A stretch of DNA of 64,000 bases. It comes from Haliea sp. (GTDB taxonomy: Bacteria; Pseudomonadota; Gammaproteobacteria; Pseudomonadales; Halieaceae). The position numbers and the translations under genes are program-made. Below the pieces are notes generated by a model. It did not search any database. It was given only the letters and a program-made list of their open reading frames with translations, and was not told the origin of the DNA. The stretch covers positions 1-64,000 of the forward strand of contig NZNC01000023.1 of assembly GCA_002692965.1 (NCBI GenBank). Direction: 5' to 3'. Below are positions 26,491 through 39,229 of the stretch, one piece after another; the first letter of the stretch is position 1, and every line of letters begins with the position of its first letter.

Positions 26491-28902
26491 TCAGTGCAGC
26501 GGCTTCTTCCCCCGCTGGTGATCCTGGAACACGATCTCGAAGACCTCGCGGTAGTTCCGCGCGAAGTGCACATCCAGTCCCTCGCGCAGGTAGTCCGGCA
26601 GCTCCTCGAAGTCCCGGCGGTTGGCGTCGGGCAGGATCAGCTCCATGATCTTCACCCGGCGGGCCGCAATGACCTTCTCGCGAATCCCGCCCACGGGCAG
26701 CACCTGCCCGGTCAGGGTGAGCTCGCCGGTCATCGCCAGGGGCCGGCGGATGCGCTCCTGGCGGGACAGGGAAATCAGCGCCGTGGCCATGGTAATGCCG
26801 GCACTCGGGCCGTCCTTGGGCGTGGCGCCCTCGGGCACGTGCAGGTGGACCATGCTGGTATCAAAGAAATCCGGGTCGCACCCGTAGTCCTTGAGGTGTG
26901 AAACCACATAGCTGTAGGCGATCTCCGCCGACTCCTTCATGGTGTCGCCGAGGCGCCCGGTGAGCTTGAAAACGCGATTCAGGGTGTGCACCTGGGAGGA
27001 TTCGATGGCCAGGGTGGCACCGCCCATGGCGGTCCAGGCGAGGCCGGTCGCCACGCCCGGTCCGCGCAGGAGTTTTTCCGCGTGGAACACCGGCTTGCCC
27101 AACAGGGACTCGATATCCTTCTTGCCGATGCGGATGCGCTCGGCCTCGCCCTCGACCAGGCGCACGATCGACTTGCGCATGATCCGCGCCAGCTGCTTCT
27201 CGAGGTTGCGCACCCCGGCCTCCCGGCAGTAGCTCTCGATCACGTACTTGAGCGCCGGGTCGTTGATCTTCAATTGATCGCTCTTCAAGCCGTGACGCTT
27301 GCGCAGCTTGGGCCACAGGTGGTTGCGGGCAATCGCCAGCTTCTCCTCGGCCACGTAACCGGACAGGCGCAGGATCTCCATGCGGTCCAGCAGCGGGCCG
27401 GGAATCGTGTCCAGCTGGTTGGCAGTGCAGACGAACAGCACCTGGGACAGATCCACCCGCAGATCCAGGTAGTGATCGAGGAAGTCACTGTTCTGCTCGG
27501 GGTCGAGCACTTCCAGCAGGGCCGAGGCGGGGTCGCCACGGAAGGAAGCGCCGATCTTGTCGATCTCGTCGAGCATGATCACCGGGTTGGCGACCTTGAC
27601 CTCCTTCAAGGCCTGCACGAACTTGCCGGGCATGGCGCCGATGTAGGTGCGGCGGTGCCCCTTGATCTCCGCCTCGTCGCGCATGCCGCCGAGGCTGAAG
27701 CGGTAGAACTCGCGGCCCAGGGCATCCGCCACCGAGCGGCCGATGCTGGTCTTGCCCACCCCGGGCGGCCCCACCAGCAACAGAATGGAGCCCTTGATCT
27801 CGCCCTTGAAGGCACCCACCGCCAGGAACTCCAGGATGCGCTTTTTCACATCCTCCAGGCCGTCGTGATGGGCGTCGAGCACCTCGCGGGCGTGCTTCAG
27901 CTCCAGGTGGTCCTCACTGGTCACCCCCCAGGGCACCTGGGTGGCCCAGTCGAGGTAGGTGCGGGTGACCCCGTATTCGGGGGAGCCGGTTTCCAGGATG
28001 GACAGTTTCTGCAGCTCGTCCCGCAGCCGCTTTTCCACCGGCTCCGGCATCGTCAGCGCGTCCATGCGCTCCTCGAACAGCTCGACATCGGTGCTGCGGT
28101 CGTCCTTGGAGATGCCCAGCTCCTTCTGGATCACCTTGAGCTGCTCGCGCAGGAAGAATTGTCGCTGCTGCTCCGAGACCTTCTCGTTGACCTGGCTGGT
28201 GATCTTGCCCTGGAGCTCCGCCACCTCGCGCTCGTGACGCAGCAGCAGCAGGACCTTCTCCATGCGCGCCAGCAGCGGCAGGGTATCGAGGATTTCCTGC
28301 AGTTCATCGCCCTTGGCCGAGGTCAGGGCTGCGGAAAAGTCGGTCAGGACGCTGGGCTGGTTGGGGCTGAAATTGCCCAGGTACTGCTTCAGCTCCTCGC
28401 CGTAGAGCGGGTTGAGCGGCAGCAACTCCTTGATTTCCTTGATCAGGGCCATCGCGTAGGCCTTGATCTCGTCGCTGTCGCGGTCCCCCTGGCTGCGGGG
28501 ATACTCCACCTGCACGCGATAGGGTGGCTCGTCGTTCAGCCAGCGCACAATGCGAAAACGCTTGATGCCCTGGGCCAGGAACTGACCCGGGTTGTCGCCA
28601 CCGCCCGAGGGCGGCCGGTGCAGACGCACCACGCAACCGATTTGCGGGAAGCTGGAGGCCCGGCTGTTGCCGGCCTCGTGCTGCTCGACATAGGACAGCC
28701 CGACCAGCCCGTGGCCGTCCTTCGCGACAGCCTCGAGGGTGCTCCCCCATTCCCGGGGGTTGATGATGACCGGCTGGATCTGGCCGGGGAAAAACGGCCG
28801 GTTGGGGATCGGGATCAGGTGCAGGGTCTCGGGCAGCACGTCCTCCGCCACCGCGGGGGCGTGTCGGGATTCACCTTCGGGATAGACCTGGTCATCACTC
28901 AT
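26491..28902 (-). CDS. lon: ATP-dependent protease Lon (S16 family)
   Basis: The 803-residue protein has an N-terminal substrate-binding LON domain (about 30-240), a coiled helical linker, an AAA+ module and a proteolytic domain. The AAA+ module has Walker A GPPGVGKTS and Walker B VIMLDEIDKIG. The proteolytic domain has the catalytic Ser in DGPSAGITMA and Lys in GGIREKVIAARR. It degrades misfolded and regulatory proteins in the cytoplasm. It is not next to clpPX or hupB, so it may be the second Lon copy (AsrA type) known in some pseudomonads. A heat-shock promoter lies just upstream. Confidence 0.95.
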   Translation of the reverse strand: MSDDQVYPEGESRHAPAVAEDVLPETLHLIPIPNRPFFPGQIQPVIINPREWGSTLEAVAKDGHGLVGLSYVEQHEAGNSRASSFPQIGCVVRLHRPPSGGGDNPGQFLAQGIKRFRIVRWLNDEPPYRVQVEYPRSQGDRDSDEIKAYAMALIKEIKELLPLNPLYGEELKQYLGNFSPNQPSVLTDFSAALTSAKGDELQEILDTLPLLARMEKVLLLLRHEREVAELQGKITSQVNEKVSEQQRQFFLREQLKVIQKELGISKDDRSTDVELFEERMDALTMPEPVEKRLRDELQKLSILETGSPEYGVTRTYLDWATQVPWGVTSEDHLELKHAREVLDAHHDGLEDVKKRILEFLAVGAFKGEIKGSILLLVGPPGVGKTSIGRSVADALGREFYRFSLGGMRDEAEIKGHRRTYIGAMPGKFVQALKEVKVANPVIMLDEIDKIGASFRGDPASALLEVLDPEQNSDFLDHYLDLRVDLSQVLFVCTANQLDTIPGPLLDRMEILRLSGYVAEEKLAIARNHLWPKLRKRHGLKSDQLKINDPALKYVIESYCREAGVRNLEKQLARIMRKSIVRLVEGEAERIRIGKKDIESLLGKPVFHAEKLLRGPGVATGLAWTAMGGATLAIESSQVHTLNRVFKLTGRLGDTMKESAEIAYSYVVSHLKDYGCDPDFFDTSMVHLHVPEGATPKDGPSAGITMATALISLSRQERIRRPLAMTGELTLTGQVLPVGGIREKVIAARRVKIMELILPDANRRDFEELPDYLREGLDVHFARNYREVFEIVFQDHQRGKKPLH

Positions 28903-28939
28903 AACTTCCGCTTCCTGACTGTGGCTGCACTGTCAGGGG

Positions 28940-28967
28940 ATATGGGTGCGCCATACCCCATTTCAAG
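28940..28967 (-). promoter_or_regulatory. Sigma-32 (RpoH) heat-shock promoter of lon
   Basis: On the minus strand CTTGAAA (-35), 14 bp, then CCCATAT (-10) match the sigma-32 consensus CTTGAAA-N(11-16)-CCCATNT. The predicted start near 28933 leaves about 30 nt of leader with GGAAG before the ATG. Lon is a classical heat-shock gene, so sequence and function agree. Confidence 0.88.
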
Positions 28968-29001
28968 CCGCGCCCCGGTTCTGTCGTGCCCGTGCTCGCG
29001 T

Positions 29002-29007
29002 TATACT
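29002..29007 (+). promoter_or_regulatory. Possible -10 element for the aminotransferase at 29046
   Basis: TATACT lies about 40 bp upstream of the TTG start. The -35 region about 17 bp further upstream (TTCTGT) is poor, so this is a weak prediction. Confidence 0.4.
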
Positions 29008-29045
29008 CGACGTTTTTCACCCACGCCTTATGCGAGGACACCACG

Positions 29046-30323
29046 TTGCACATCGACCAGGCCAGTGAGCCCCAACTGCGCGAACAACTCCAGGATCTCT
29101 ACGACCGCTTCGATCAACTGGCGGCGCGGAAACTCAATCTGGACATCACCCGCGGCAAGCCGAGTGCGGCCCAGGTCAGTCTTTCCGATGCGCTGGACGG
29201 TATTCTGGGCGGCGACTACCGCGCCGCCGACGGCACCGATGCCCGCAACTACGGCGGCCTGGATGGCCTGCCCGAGGCCCGCGCCCTGTTCGGTGAGGTA
29301 CTCGGCACCCGCCCCGAAGAGACCCTGGTGGGAGGCAACAGCTCCCTGACCCTGATGTACCAGGTGATGGACTTCGCCCTCAGCGAAGGCCTGCGCGGCC
29401 AGGAAAGTGCCTGGGCCAACCTCGACACGGTGAAGTTTCTCTGCCCGGTGCCCGGCTACGACCGCCACTTCTCCGTGTGCGAGTACCTCGGCATTGAAAT
29501 GATCAACGTGCCGATGCTCGACACCGGGCCGGACATGGATGAAGTCGAGCGCCTGGTGGCGGAGGATCCTGCGATCAAGGGGATCTGGTGCGTGCCGCGC
29601 TTCTCCAACCCCACCGGTTGCGTCTACGACGACGCCACGGTGGAACGCCTCGCGCGGCTGCCCAAACTGGCTTCGGAAGACTTCATCGTCATGTGGGACA
29701 ACGCCTACGCCGTGCACCAGTTGCGCGAGGATGCCGCGGCGCTGGCCTCCATCAGCGAATACGCCCGGCGCTTCGAGACCATGGACGGCATTTTCCAGTT
29801 CGGCTCCACCTCCAAGGTGACCTTCGCCGGCGCCGGCGTCGCCTTCGTCGGCAGCTCCGAACGCAACCTTTCCGCCCTCAAGGCCCACCTGGCCTTCCAG
29901 ACCATCGGCCCGGACAAGGTCAACCAGCTGCGCCATGTGCGCTTCCTCAAGGACAGCGACACCCTGGCCGCCCACATGGCGCGCCATGCGGAGCTGCTGA
30001 AACCGCGCTTCGACTGCGTACTGAATACCCTGGAGCGCGAGCTCGGCGACACCGGCATGGGCAGCTGGACCGCGCCCGAGGGAGGCTATTTTGTTTCCTT
30101 TGACGCCCTGCCCGGGCTGGCCCAGGAAATTGTCGACCTGGCCGGCAAGATCGGCGTCAAGCTGACCCCGGCCGGCGCCACCTTCCCCTACGGCAAGGAC
30201 CCGGAGAACCGCAATATCCGCATCTCGCCCAGCTTTCCCTCTCTCGAGGACCTGGAAGCGAGCATGGAAGCCTTCGTGGTGTGCGTAAAACTGGCGTCGG
30301 TGAAGCACAAACTGGGCGCCTGA
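29046..30323 (+). CDS. Aspartate aminotransferase of the Rv3722c type
   Basis: The 425-residue PLP aminotransferase belongs to the divergent class I family that includes M. tuberculosis Rv3722c. Features are LDITRGKPSA near the start, RFSNPTGCVY, the Lys in GSTSKVTFAGAG and RISPSFP near the end. The TTG at 29046 is chosen because GAGGA sits 7 nt upstream and the family N-terminus starts there. A GTG at 28986 would overlap the promoter-like sequence. Rv3722c-type enzymes transfer the amino group of aspartate. Specificity here is inferred from the family. Confidence 0.86.
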   Translation: MHIDQASEPQLREQLQDLYDRFDQLAARKLNLDITRGKPSAAQVSLSDALDGILGGDYRAADGTDARNYGGLDGLPEARALFGEVLGTRPEETLVGGNSSLTLMYQVMDFALSEGLRGQESAWANLDTVKFLCPVPGYDRHFSVCEYLGIEMINVPMLDTGPDMDEVERLVAEDPAIKGIWCVPRFSNPTGCVYDDATVERLARLPKLASEDFIVMWDNAYAVHQLREDAAALASISEYARRFETMDGIFQFGSTSKVTFAGAGVAFVGSSERNLSALKAHLAFQTIGPDKVNQLRHVRFLKDSDTLAAHMARHAELLKPRFDCVLNTLERELGDTGMGSWTAPEGGYFVSFDALPGLAQEIVDLAGKIGVKLTPAGATFPYGKDPENRNIRISPSFPSLEDLEASMEAFVVCVKLASVKHKLGA

Positions 30324-30331
30324 AGGCGCCC
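30314..30331 (+). terminator. Hairpin spanning the aminotransferase stop codon
   Basis: GGGCGCC-TGAA-GGCGCCC has a perfect 7-bp stem, with the TGA stop codon in the loop. There is no T tract, so efficiency as a terminator is uncertain. Confidence 0.35.
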
Positions 30332-30359
30332 TCGCGAGACGCGTCATACCTTCACTACT

Positions 30360-30378
30360 GGGGGCCCGCCGGGCCCCC
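30360..30378. terminator. GC-rich hairpin between convergent genes
   Basis: GGGGGCCC-GCC-GGGCCCCC has a perfect 8-bp stem. It lies between the converging aminotransferase (+) and DUF1820 gene (-) and could serve both. It lacks a T tract on either strand. Confidence 0.4.
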
Positions 30379-30389
30379 GGGACCCATCC

Positions 30390-30737
30390 TCAGTCGTCGC
30401 GGCCGACCTGCGGCTGCATGCCGGGTACCGGGAAGGAGGTGACGTTGCCGCGGCTGCTGCCGGCGGGGGCGTCGGAAACTTTGGCCGGCCCCTCTTTTTC
30501 CACCTCGTCGATACGGATGATCGCCTGCAGCGGTACATAACTGCGCTTGACCCCGGCGAACTCGGTTTTCAGCTTTTCCTCGCCCGGATCCACCAGGATC
30601 TGTGAGCGCTCCCCGAACACGAATTCCTCGATCTCGATAAAGCCCCACATGTCGCTCTGGTAGATCTGGCGGGCAAACACCTCAAACACCTGGTTGGCGT
30701 TGTGGAAGATCACCTTGTAGACGGGCTGGCTGGGCAT
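30390..30737 (-). CDS. DUF1820 family protein, 115 aa
   Basis: A strongly conserved N-terminal 85 residues ([22 protein letters not shown], then [13 protein letters not shown] and [11 protein letters not shown]) match the DUF1820 family of gammaproteobacteria. A variable tail follows. No signal or membrane segment is present, so it is cytoplasmic. The function is unknown. It is divergent from miaB across 175 bp. Confidence 0.9.
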   Translation of the reverse strand: MPSQPVYKVIFHNANQVFEVFARQIYQSDMWGFIEIEEFVFGERSQILVDPGEEKLKTEFAGVKRSYVPLQAIIRIDEVEKEGPAKVSDAPAGSSRGNVTSFPVPGMQPQVGRDD

Positions 30738-30858
30738 TGCGACCTCTTCGCGTCGCCGCCACGGAGGAGGCGGCGGGTGGCTGTGGAAAGGGGGCGAATA
30801 CTACCACTCCGGGCACCCGCCAGCTACCGGCCCCCTGTGCGCCGGCGGGTCAAATGGG

Positions 30859-30864
30859 TATAAT
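30859..30864 (+). promoter_or_regulatory. -10 element of the miaB operon
   Basis: A perfect TATAAT lies 49 bp upstream of the miaB GTG start. No good -35 hexamer is visible, so it may depend on an activator or on contacts around the -10 region. It would drive miaB and perhaps the genes through lnt. Confidence 0.55.
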
Positions 30865-30912
30865 TGCCGCCCATTTTTTGACCAGCCCCCGATCCGGGAG
30901 CAAAGAGGACCC

Positions 30913-32274
30913 GTGAGCAAGAAGCTCTACATCCAGACCCACGGCTGCCAGATGAACGAGTACGATTCCGCGCGCATGCGCGACCTGCTCCAGGACAGTC
31001 ACGGCCTGACGCCCACGGACACGCCCGAGGAGGCGGATGTCCTGCTTCTGAACACCTGCTCGATCCGCGAGAAAGCCCAGGAAAAGGTCTTTCACCAGCT
31101 GGGGCGCTGGAAGCACCTGAAACAGAAGAATCCCGACCTGATTATCGGCGTGGGCGGCTGCGTGGCCAGCCAGGAAGGCGCCGAGATCGGCAAACGGGCA
31201 CCCTATGTAGACCTGGTTTTTGGCCCCCAGACCCTGCACCGGCTGCCGGAAATGATGGCGGAGCGCGCCACCCGCGGGCCCGGCGGCACCCTGGTGGTGG
31301 ACGTGAGTTTCCCGGAAATCGAGAAATTCGATCGCCTGCCGGAGCCCAAAGTCGAGGGGCCCACCGCTTTTGTCTCCATCATGGAGGGCTGCAGCAAGTA
31401 CTGCACCTTCTGTGTGGTGCCCTACACCCGGGGCGAGGAAGTCTCCCGCCCCCTGGACGACGTCATCGCGGAAATCGCCCACCTGGCCGCCGGCGGCGTG
31501 CGCGAGGTGAACCTGCTGGGGCAGAACGTCAACGCCTACCGCGGCGACAACCACCTGGGCGAGACGGTCGATTTTGCCGAACTGCTGCACTTCGTCGCCC
31601 GCATTCCGGGTATCGAGCGCATCCGCTATACCACCTCCCACCCGGTGGAGTTCTCCGACGCCCTGATCCAGGCCTACGCCGAGATCCCCCAGCTGGTGGA
31701 CCACCTGCACCTGCCGGTGCAGAGCGGTTCCGACCGCGTGCTGATGGCCATGAAGCGCGGCCACACCGCCCTGGAGTACAAGTCAAAAATCCGACGTTTA
31801 CGCAAGATACGCCCCGATATCAGCATTTCCTCGGACTTTATCATCGGTTTCCCCGGTGAAAGCGAGGCCGACTTCGCCGCCACCATGCAGCTGATCGACG
31901 ACATCGGCTTCGACACTTCCTTCAGTTTCGTCTACAGCGCCCGCCCCGGCACCCCCGCCGCGGAGCTGCCCGACGACACCGACGAAGCGGTCAAGAAGCA
32001 GCGCCTGCAGATCCTCCAGGCCCGCATCCTGCAGCAGGCCCAGGCAATCAGCCGGCGCATGGTCGGCAGCACCCAGCGCATCCTGGTCAGCGGCCCCTCG
32101 AAAAAGGACCCGGGCCAGCTGCAGGGGCGCACGGAAAACAACCGCGTAGTCAACTTCCGCTGCGACGATCACGGCCTGATCGGCGATTTCGTCGACGTGG
32201 AGATCCTCGAGGCCCTGCCCAACTCCCTGCGCGGCCAGCTGGCGCCCGGGCATCCGATGCGGGCAACTGGTTGA
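30913..32274 (+). CDS. miaB: tRNA-2-methylthio-N6-dimethylallyladenosine synthase MiaB
   Basis: The 453-residue protein has three domains. The N-terminal methylthiotransferase domain has the auxiliary cluster cysteines ([23 protein letters not shown]). The radical SAM domain has [11 protein letters not shown]-terminal TRAM domain binds RNA. It methylthiolates i6A37 in tRNAs that read UNN codons. The GTG start has AGAGGA upstream. Its neighbours ybeZYX and lnt follow in the order usual for gammaproteobacteria. Confidence 0.97.
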   Translation: MSKKLYIQTHGCQMNEYDSARMRDLLQDSHGLTPTDTPEEADVLLLNTCSIREKAQEKVFHQLGRWKHLKQKNPDLIIGVGGCVASQEGAEIGKRAPYVDLVFGPQTLHRLPEMMAERATRGPGGTLVVDVSFPEIEKFDRLPEPKVEGPTAFVSIMEGCSKYCTFCVVPYTRGEEVSRPLDDVIAEIAHLAAGGVREVNLLGQNVNAYRGDNHLGETVDFAELLHFVARIPGIERIRYTTSHPVEFSDALIQAYAEIPQLVDHLHLPVQSGSDRVLMAMKRGHTALEYKSKIRRLRKIRPDISISSDFIIGFPGESEADFAATMQLIDDIGFDTSFSFVYSARPGTPAAELPDDTDEAVKKQRLQILQARILQQAQAISRRMVGSTQRILVSGPSKKDPGQLQGRTENNRVVNFRCDDHGLIGDFVDVEILEALPNSLRGQLAPGHPMRATG

Positions 32275-32306
32275 CTAGTGATCAATCCGGTATATCCTGT
32301 CTTTCC

Positions 32307-33356
32307 ATGCACAAACGCCCACGAGGGCCGAAGAGCGACTTGAACAGCGAACCTCCCACGCAAGCGTCTGCCCGGACGACTTTTACCCTGGAACCCAATG
32401 ATGCCCGCCATCTGGCCCTGCTCTGCGGCCAGCTGGACAGTCATTTGCGCCAGATCGAAAGCCGTCTCGGCATCAGCATTCACAACCGGGGCAACGAGTT
32501 CCTGCTCACGGGTCCGGAGACCGCCGTGGCCCAGGGCCGCGAGCTGTTGCAGCACCTTTACCGCGAGGTCTGCCAGGGCGTGGGCCTGAGCCCGGAGTCC
32601 CTGCACCTCCAGCTGCAGCAGACCGGCATGGAAGCTCCCGAGCCGGTGGATGACGGCGCCGTGGAATCCCTGCAGGTCATCCGCACCAAGCGCGCCTCGG
32701 TGAAACCCCGCGGCAAGAACCAGCAGGGCTACGTGCGCACCATCAAGCAGTGCGACATCAACTTCGGCATCGGCCCGGCGGGCACCGGCAAGACCTACCT
32801 GGCGGTGGCCTGCGCAGTAGAGGCCCTGCTCGAAGAGCGGGTACGGCGCATCCTGCTGGTGCGCCCGGCGGTGGAGGCGGGGGAAAAACTCGGCTTCCTG
32901 CCGGGTGACCTGACCCAGAAGATCGATCCTTACCTGCGCCCGCTCTACGACGCCCTCTACGAGATGCTCGGCTTCGAGACAGTCAACAAGTTCATTGAGC
33001 GCAATGTGGTGGAAGTGGCGCCGCTGGCCTTCATGCGCGGCCGCACCCTGAACAATGCCTTCATCATCCTGGACGAGGCCCAGAACACCACCCGGGAGCA
33101 GATGAAGATGTTCCTGACCCGGATCGGCTTCGGCTCCACTGCCGTGATCACGGGCGATGCCACCCAGATCGATTTGCCACGGGGCATTCCCTCGGGCCTG
33201 ACCCATGCCAGCAAGATCCTGACCGGCGTCGAGGGTATCGGCTTTACCTTCTTCGGCAGCCGAGACGTGGTGCGTCACCCCCTGGTACAACGCATCGTGG
33301 AAGCCTACGACGCCCACGACGACAAGGCCCTGCACCTCGACAAGAGCAAGCCATGA
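32307..33356 (+). CDS. ybeZ: PhoH-like ATPase YbeZ
   Basis: About 349 residues. It has an N-terminal KH-like region (about 35-110), then a P-loop ATPase with Walker [10 protein letters not shown] and Walker [10 protein letters not shown], plus [14 protein letters not shown], all typical of PhoH-family proteins. YbeZ partners YbeY in ribosome and rRNA quality control. The start is uncertain: the ATG at 32307 lacks a good ribosome site, and a TTG at 32340 preceded by GAAGAG would fit the family N-terminus equally well. The frame also opens at a TTG overlapping the miaB stop. Confidence 0.92.
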   Translation: MHKRPRGPKSDLNSEPPTQASARTTFTLEPNDARHLALLCGQLDSHLRQIESRLGISIHNRGNEFLLTGPETAVAQGRELLQHLYREVCQGVGLSPESLHLQLQQTGMEAPEPVDDGAVESLQVIRTKRASVKPRGKNQQGYVRTIKQCDINFGIGPAGTGKTYLAVACAVEALLEERVRRILLVRPAVEAGEKLGFLPGDLTQKIDPYLRPLYDALYEMLGFETVNKFIERNVVEVAPLAFMRGRTLNNAFIILDEAQNTTREQMKMFLTRIGFGSTAVITGDATQIDLPRGIPSGLTHASKILTGVEGIGFTFFGSRDVVRHPLVQRIVEAYDAHDDKALHLDKSKP

Positions 33357-33823
33357 GCCTGCAGATCGACATCCAGCGCGCCTGCAGCGAGCCCGCCCCC
33401 GACGAGGATGACATACGCAGCTGGTTGAGCGCGGTACTCGACCGGGAGCGCCCGGGGCAGGACAGCGAGCTGTGCCTGCGCCTGGTCGACGAGACCGAAA
33501 TGACGGCGCTGAACAGCACCTGGCGCGGCAAGGCCGGGCCCACCAACGTGCTCTCCTTCCCCGCGGACCTGCCCCCCGAGCTGGCGCTGCCACTGCTGGG
33601 CGATATTGTCATTTGCAGCCCCGTCGTGGCCCGGGAAGCCGCAGCCCAGGGCAAGCCGGCCCGGGCCCACTGGGCCCACCTGCTGGTGCACGGCTGTCTG
33701 CACCTGCTCGGCCACGATCACATTGACCCCGAGGAAGCCCGGGCCATGGAGGCCCTGGAAACCCGACTGCTCGCCACCCTCGGTTTTCCCTGCCCCTATG
33801 AAGAGGAGCCCGTAACGCCATGA
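33353..33823 (+). CDS. ybeY: Endoribonuclease YbeY
   Basis: The 156-residue protein has the zinc-binding signature [11 protein letters not shown] near residue 113, and [18 protein letters not shown] upstream as in all YbeY proteins. It is a single-strand-specific RNase for 16S rRNA 3'-end maturation and ribosome quality control. It overlaps the stop of ybeZ and the start of ybeX by 4 bp each (ATGA), showing tight translational coupling. Confidence 0.97.
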   Translation: MSLQIDIQRACSEPAPDEDDIRSWLSAVLDRERPGQDSELCLRLVDETEMTALNSTWRGKAGPTNVLSFPADLPPELALPLLGDIVICSPVVAREAAAQGKPARAHWAHLLVHGCLHLLGHDHIDPEEARAMEALETRLLATLGFPCPYEEEPVTP

Positions 33824-34665
33824 GCGAAGATCGATCAAGTCACGAGTCAGGAGACCGCTCCTGGCTCGAGAAGATCGCCCTGCTGTTTTCCTCCGAGCCC
33901 CACAATCGCCGGGACCTGGAGGACGTGCTGGCCATCGCCGCCGAAAATGAGGTGATCGACCCGGACGCGCGCAGCATCATGGAAGGTGCCATGAAGGTCA
34001 GCGACATGCAGGTGCGGGACATCATGATCCCCCGCGCCCAGATGGTGGTGATCAAGGCGGGCGCCACGCTGGAGGAAATGCTCCCGCAGATCATCCGTTC
34101 CGCCCACTCGCGCTACCCGGTGGTGGGGGAGAGCCCCGATGACGTCCAGGGCATCCTGCTGGTCAAGGACATGCTGCCGGAGATCCTCAGCCAGGACCAC
34201 TCGGAGTTCCGCATTCAGAACCTCCTGCGCCCGGCCGTCGTGGTACCGGAAAGCAAGCGGCTCAACGTATTGCTGCGGGAATTCCGCGAGAACCGCAACC
34301 ACATGGCCATCGTGATTGACGAGTACGGTGGTGTCGCCGGCCTGGTGACCATCGAGGATGTCCTGGAGGAAATCGTCGGCGACATCGAGGATGAAACCGA
34401 TGTCGAAGAGGACCAGTTCATCCGCAAGATCGGCGACGGCGACTACTTCGTGAAGGCACTCACGCCGATCGAGGACTTCAACGACTACTTCCACACCCGC
34501 TTCAGTGACGAGGAGTTCGACACCATCGGCGGGCTGGTCATCCAGGCCTTCGGCCACATGCCGGCGCGCAACGAGGTGACCTGGATCGACGACTGTGAGT
34601 TCAAGGTGATCAACGCCGACCAGCGCAAAATCCACAGCCTGCGCATGCGTCCCGCGGCGCGCTGA
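33820..34665 (+). CDS. ybeX: CorC-like CBS-domain protein YbeX
   Basis: The 281-residue cytoplasmic protein has a pair of CBS domains at about 60-190 ([12 protein letters not shown], then [29 protein letters not shown]). A C-terminal CorC/HlyC domain (about 205-275) follows. It has no DUF21 membrane part, as in E. coli YbeX/CorC. The family is linked to magnesium homeostasis and ribosome metabolism. It lies between ybeY and lnt in one operon. Confidence 0.95.
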   Translation: MSEDRSSHESGDRSWLEKIALLFSSEPHNRRDLEDVLAIAAENEVIDPDARSIMEGAMKVSDMQVRDIMIPRAQMVVIKAGATLEEMLPQIIRSAHSRYPVVGESPDDVQGILLVKDMLPEILSQDHSEFRIQNLLRPAVVVPESKRLNVLLREFRENRNHMAIVIDEYGGVAGLVTIEDVLEEIVGDIEDETDVEEDQFIRKIGDGDYFVKALTPIEDFNDYFHTRFSDEEFDTIGGLVIQAFGHMPARNEVTWIDDCEFKVINADQRKIHSLRMRPAAR

Positions 34666-34667
34666 CT

Positions 34668-36179
34668 ATGGACGAGGCGCGCCTGCACCCGGCCTGGGTC
34701 GTCCTGCTGGCACCCCTCGCGGGCGCCCTGGTCACCCTGTCCCTGGCGCCCTTCGGATTCTGGCCGGCGGGCATTCTCAGCTGCGCTCTCTACGCCTGGC
34801 TGCTGTCCCGCTGCACACCCCGCCAGGCCCTGTGGCGGGGCTGGCTCTACGGCCTGGGCCTGTTCGGCTCGGGCGTGTCCTGGGTCTACGTCAGCATCCA
34901 CGTCTACGGCTATGCCAGTGTCCCGCTGGCGGCCCTGCTCACGGTCCTCTTCTGCGCGGGACTGGCCCTGCTGCAGGCCCTGTTCGCCGGCGTCTATGTA
35001 CGCTGGGTGCGCGCCCTGCCGGGGGGTATGCTGGTGGGCTTCCCGGCCCTGTGGGTGCTGTTTGAATGGCTGCGCAGCTGGCTGTTTACCGGCTTCCCCT
35101 GGCTGTTCCTCGGCTATGCTCACCTGGACAACTGGCTGGCCGGCTGGGCGCCCATCCTCGGGGTCTATGCGCTCTCTTTTGCCACCGTGCTCACCGGCAG
35201 CTGTTTGTTTCTCGCCTGGCGCAGCCGCCAGGCAGCCGCCCTGGCCACTTATGCCGTGATCCTGGTCACCCTCTGGGGCGGCGGCGCCATCCTGCGCCCC
35301 ATCGAATGGGTGGTGCCCGGCGCCGCGGAGCCCCTCTCGGTCGCCCTCTACCAGCCGGATATTCCCCAGGAGCGCAAGTGGTCGCCGGGCGAGTTTCCGC
35401 GCATCGTGGAGCAGTTCGAGCGCGCCCTGCCGCGACAGTACGGCCACGACATCATCCTGTGGCCGGAATCCGCCCTGCCGCGCTTCTATCACCAGGTCCG
35501 CGACATCCTCGACCCGATCGACAGCCACGCGCGCCTGCTGGACGAGACCCTGATTACCGGCATTCCCTGGCGCGAAGCGGGCAGCGACCAGTACTACAAC
35601 AGCATCGTGGCCCTGGGTGCCGGTGAAGGCCTGTACCACAAACAGCGCCTGGTGCCCTTTGGCGAATACGTTCCCCTGGAGAGCTGGCTGCGGGGCCTGA
35701 TCGCTTTCTTTGACCTGCCCATGTCCGGATTCAGCGCCGGGCCACCGGGACAGGACCTGCTGGTGGCGAACGGTTACCGCCTGGCACCCTTTATCTGCTA
35801 CGAAATCGTCTACCCCGACCTGGTGGCGGAGGGCGCGCGCCGGGCCGACCTGCTGGTGACCATCAGCAATGACAGCTGGTTCGGCGCCTCCATCGGCCCG
35901 CTGCAGCACCTGGAGATGGCGCGCATGCGGGCCCTGGAAACCGGCCGCTATCTGCTGCGGGGCACCAACAACGGCGTCTCTGCCATTATCGATCACCGCG
36001 GCCGCATCCTGGCGCAGAGCCCGCAGTTCGAGGAAGTCGTGCTCACCGGCGAGGCCCAGGTGATGCTGGGCAGCACCCCCTTCGCCAGCTTCGGCTCGCG
36101 TCCGGTGCTCTCCGCCTGTCTGCTGGTATTGCTGCTGATGCTGGTGCTCTATCACACGCTCTGGCGGGAGAACGACTGA
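34668..36179 (+). CDS. lnt: Apolipoprotein N-acyltransferase Lnt
   Basis: The 503-residue protein has about six N-terminal membrane helices (residues 1-200), then a periplasmic nitrilase domain. The catalytic triad is visible: Glu in IILWPESALP, Lys in YHKQRLVPFGEYVP, Cys in FICYEIVYPD. It adds the third acyl chain to lipoproteins at the inner membrane. It starts 3 bp after ybeX. The lipoprotein LptE, encoded just beyond leuS, would be one of its substrates. Confidence 0.96.
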   Translation: MDEARLHPAWVVLLAPLAGALVTLSLAPFGFWPAGILSCALYAWLLSRCTPRQALWRGWLYGLGLFGSGVSWVYVSIHVYGYASVPLAALLTVLFCAGLALLQALFAGVYVRWVRALPGGMLVGFPALWVLFEWLRSWLFTGFPWLFLGYAHLDNWLAGWAPILGVYALSFATVLTGSCLFLAWRSRQAAALATYAVILVTLWGGGAILRPIEWVVPGAAEPLSVALYQPDIPQERKWSPGEFPRIVEQFERALPRQYGHDIILWPESALPRFYHQVRDILDPIDSHARLLDETLITGIPWREAGSDQYYNSIVALGAGEGLYHKQRLVPFGEYVPLESWLRGLIAFFDLPMSGFSAGPPGQDLLVANGYRLAPFICYEIVYPDLVAEGARRADLLVTISNDSWFGASIGPLQHLEMARMRALETGRYLLRGTNNGVSAIIDHRGRILAQSPQFEEVVLTGEAQVMLGSTPFASFGSRPVLSACLLVLLLMLVLYHTLWREND

Positions 36180-36248
36180 CGGTGTGGTAGAATGCGCGGT
36201 TTTCCCGACCCGCTCCGACGCGGCCACAGCCGGCCCCGGAGCCCCTGA

Positions 36249-38711
<2,463 letters not shown>

Positions 38712-38728
38712 TGGCCACGGAGAAGCCC

Positions 38729-39229
38729 ATGCTGCGCACTGCCTTCGTTCTTCTGCTCGCCGGCCTGCTGACGGGCTGCGGTTTCCAGCTGCGCGGTGAC
38801 AGCAGCGCCACCGCCCTGCCGGAGAGCTGGCGGCAGATGGCGCTGGAGACCGGCAACCCGAACAGCGAGTTCAGCCGCGAACTGCAGGCGCGCTTCTCCG
38901 CCAACGGGGTCGAGTGGGTGGAGCGCGGCGAGGCCGCCTATATCCTGGAGCTCTCCCCCGAGCGCTTCCAGCAGCGCAACCTGTCCCTCAACAACCAGGC
39001 CCGGGCCGCCGAATTCGAACTCACCATGCGCGCCAATTTCAGTGTGCGCGACCGGCAGGGGGAGATCGCCATGCCGTCCACCGAGGCCGTGGTGGTGAAG
39101 CAAATGGAAAATGACCCCCGCAACGTGGTCGGCAAGGCCGAGGAAATCCGCATTCTGCAATCCGAGATGCGCGGTGAACTGGCCCGACAGATCCTCCGCC
39201 GTATCGGCTTCCACGCCGCCGCCCGCTGA
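38729..39229 (+). CDS. lptE: LPS-assembly lipoprotein LptE
   Basis: The 166-residue protein has a lipoprotein signal with lipobox LLTGC and the modified Cys at residue 17. The mature part follows the LptE pattern (GFQLRG, with a late RNVVGKAEE motif). It plugs and supports LptD in the outer membrane for LPS insertion. The ATG at 38729 is chosen because GGAGA lies 5-6 nt upstream and the signal peptide starts there. An in-frame ATG at 38711 overlaps the leuS stop. Confidence 0.93.
   Translation: MLRTAFVLLLAGLLTGCGFQLRGDSSATALPESWRQMALETGNPNSEFSRELQARFSANGVEWVERGEAAYILELSPERFQQRNLSLNNQARAAEFELTMRANFSVRDRQGEIAMPSTEAVVVKQMENDPRNVVGKAEEIRILQSEMRGELARQILRRIGFHAAAR

Noticed and set aside
26270-26573. 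Several short open frames in the cmoB-lon gap
   Set aside because: They run through the palindrome on both strands, have no ribosome sites and resemble nothing.
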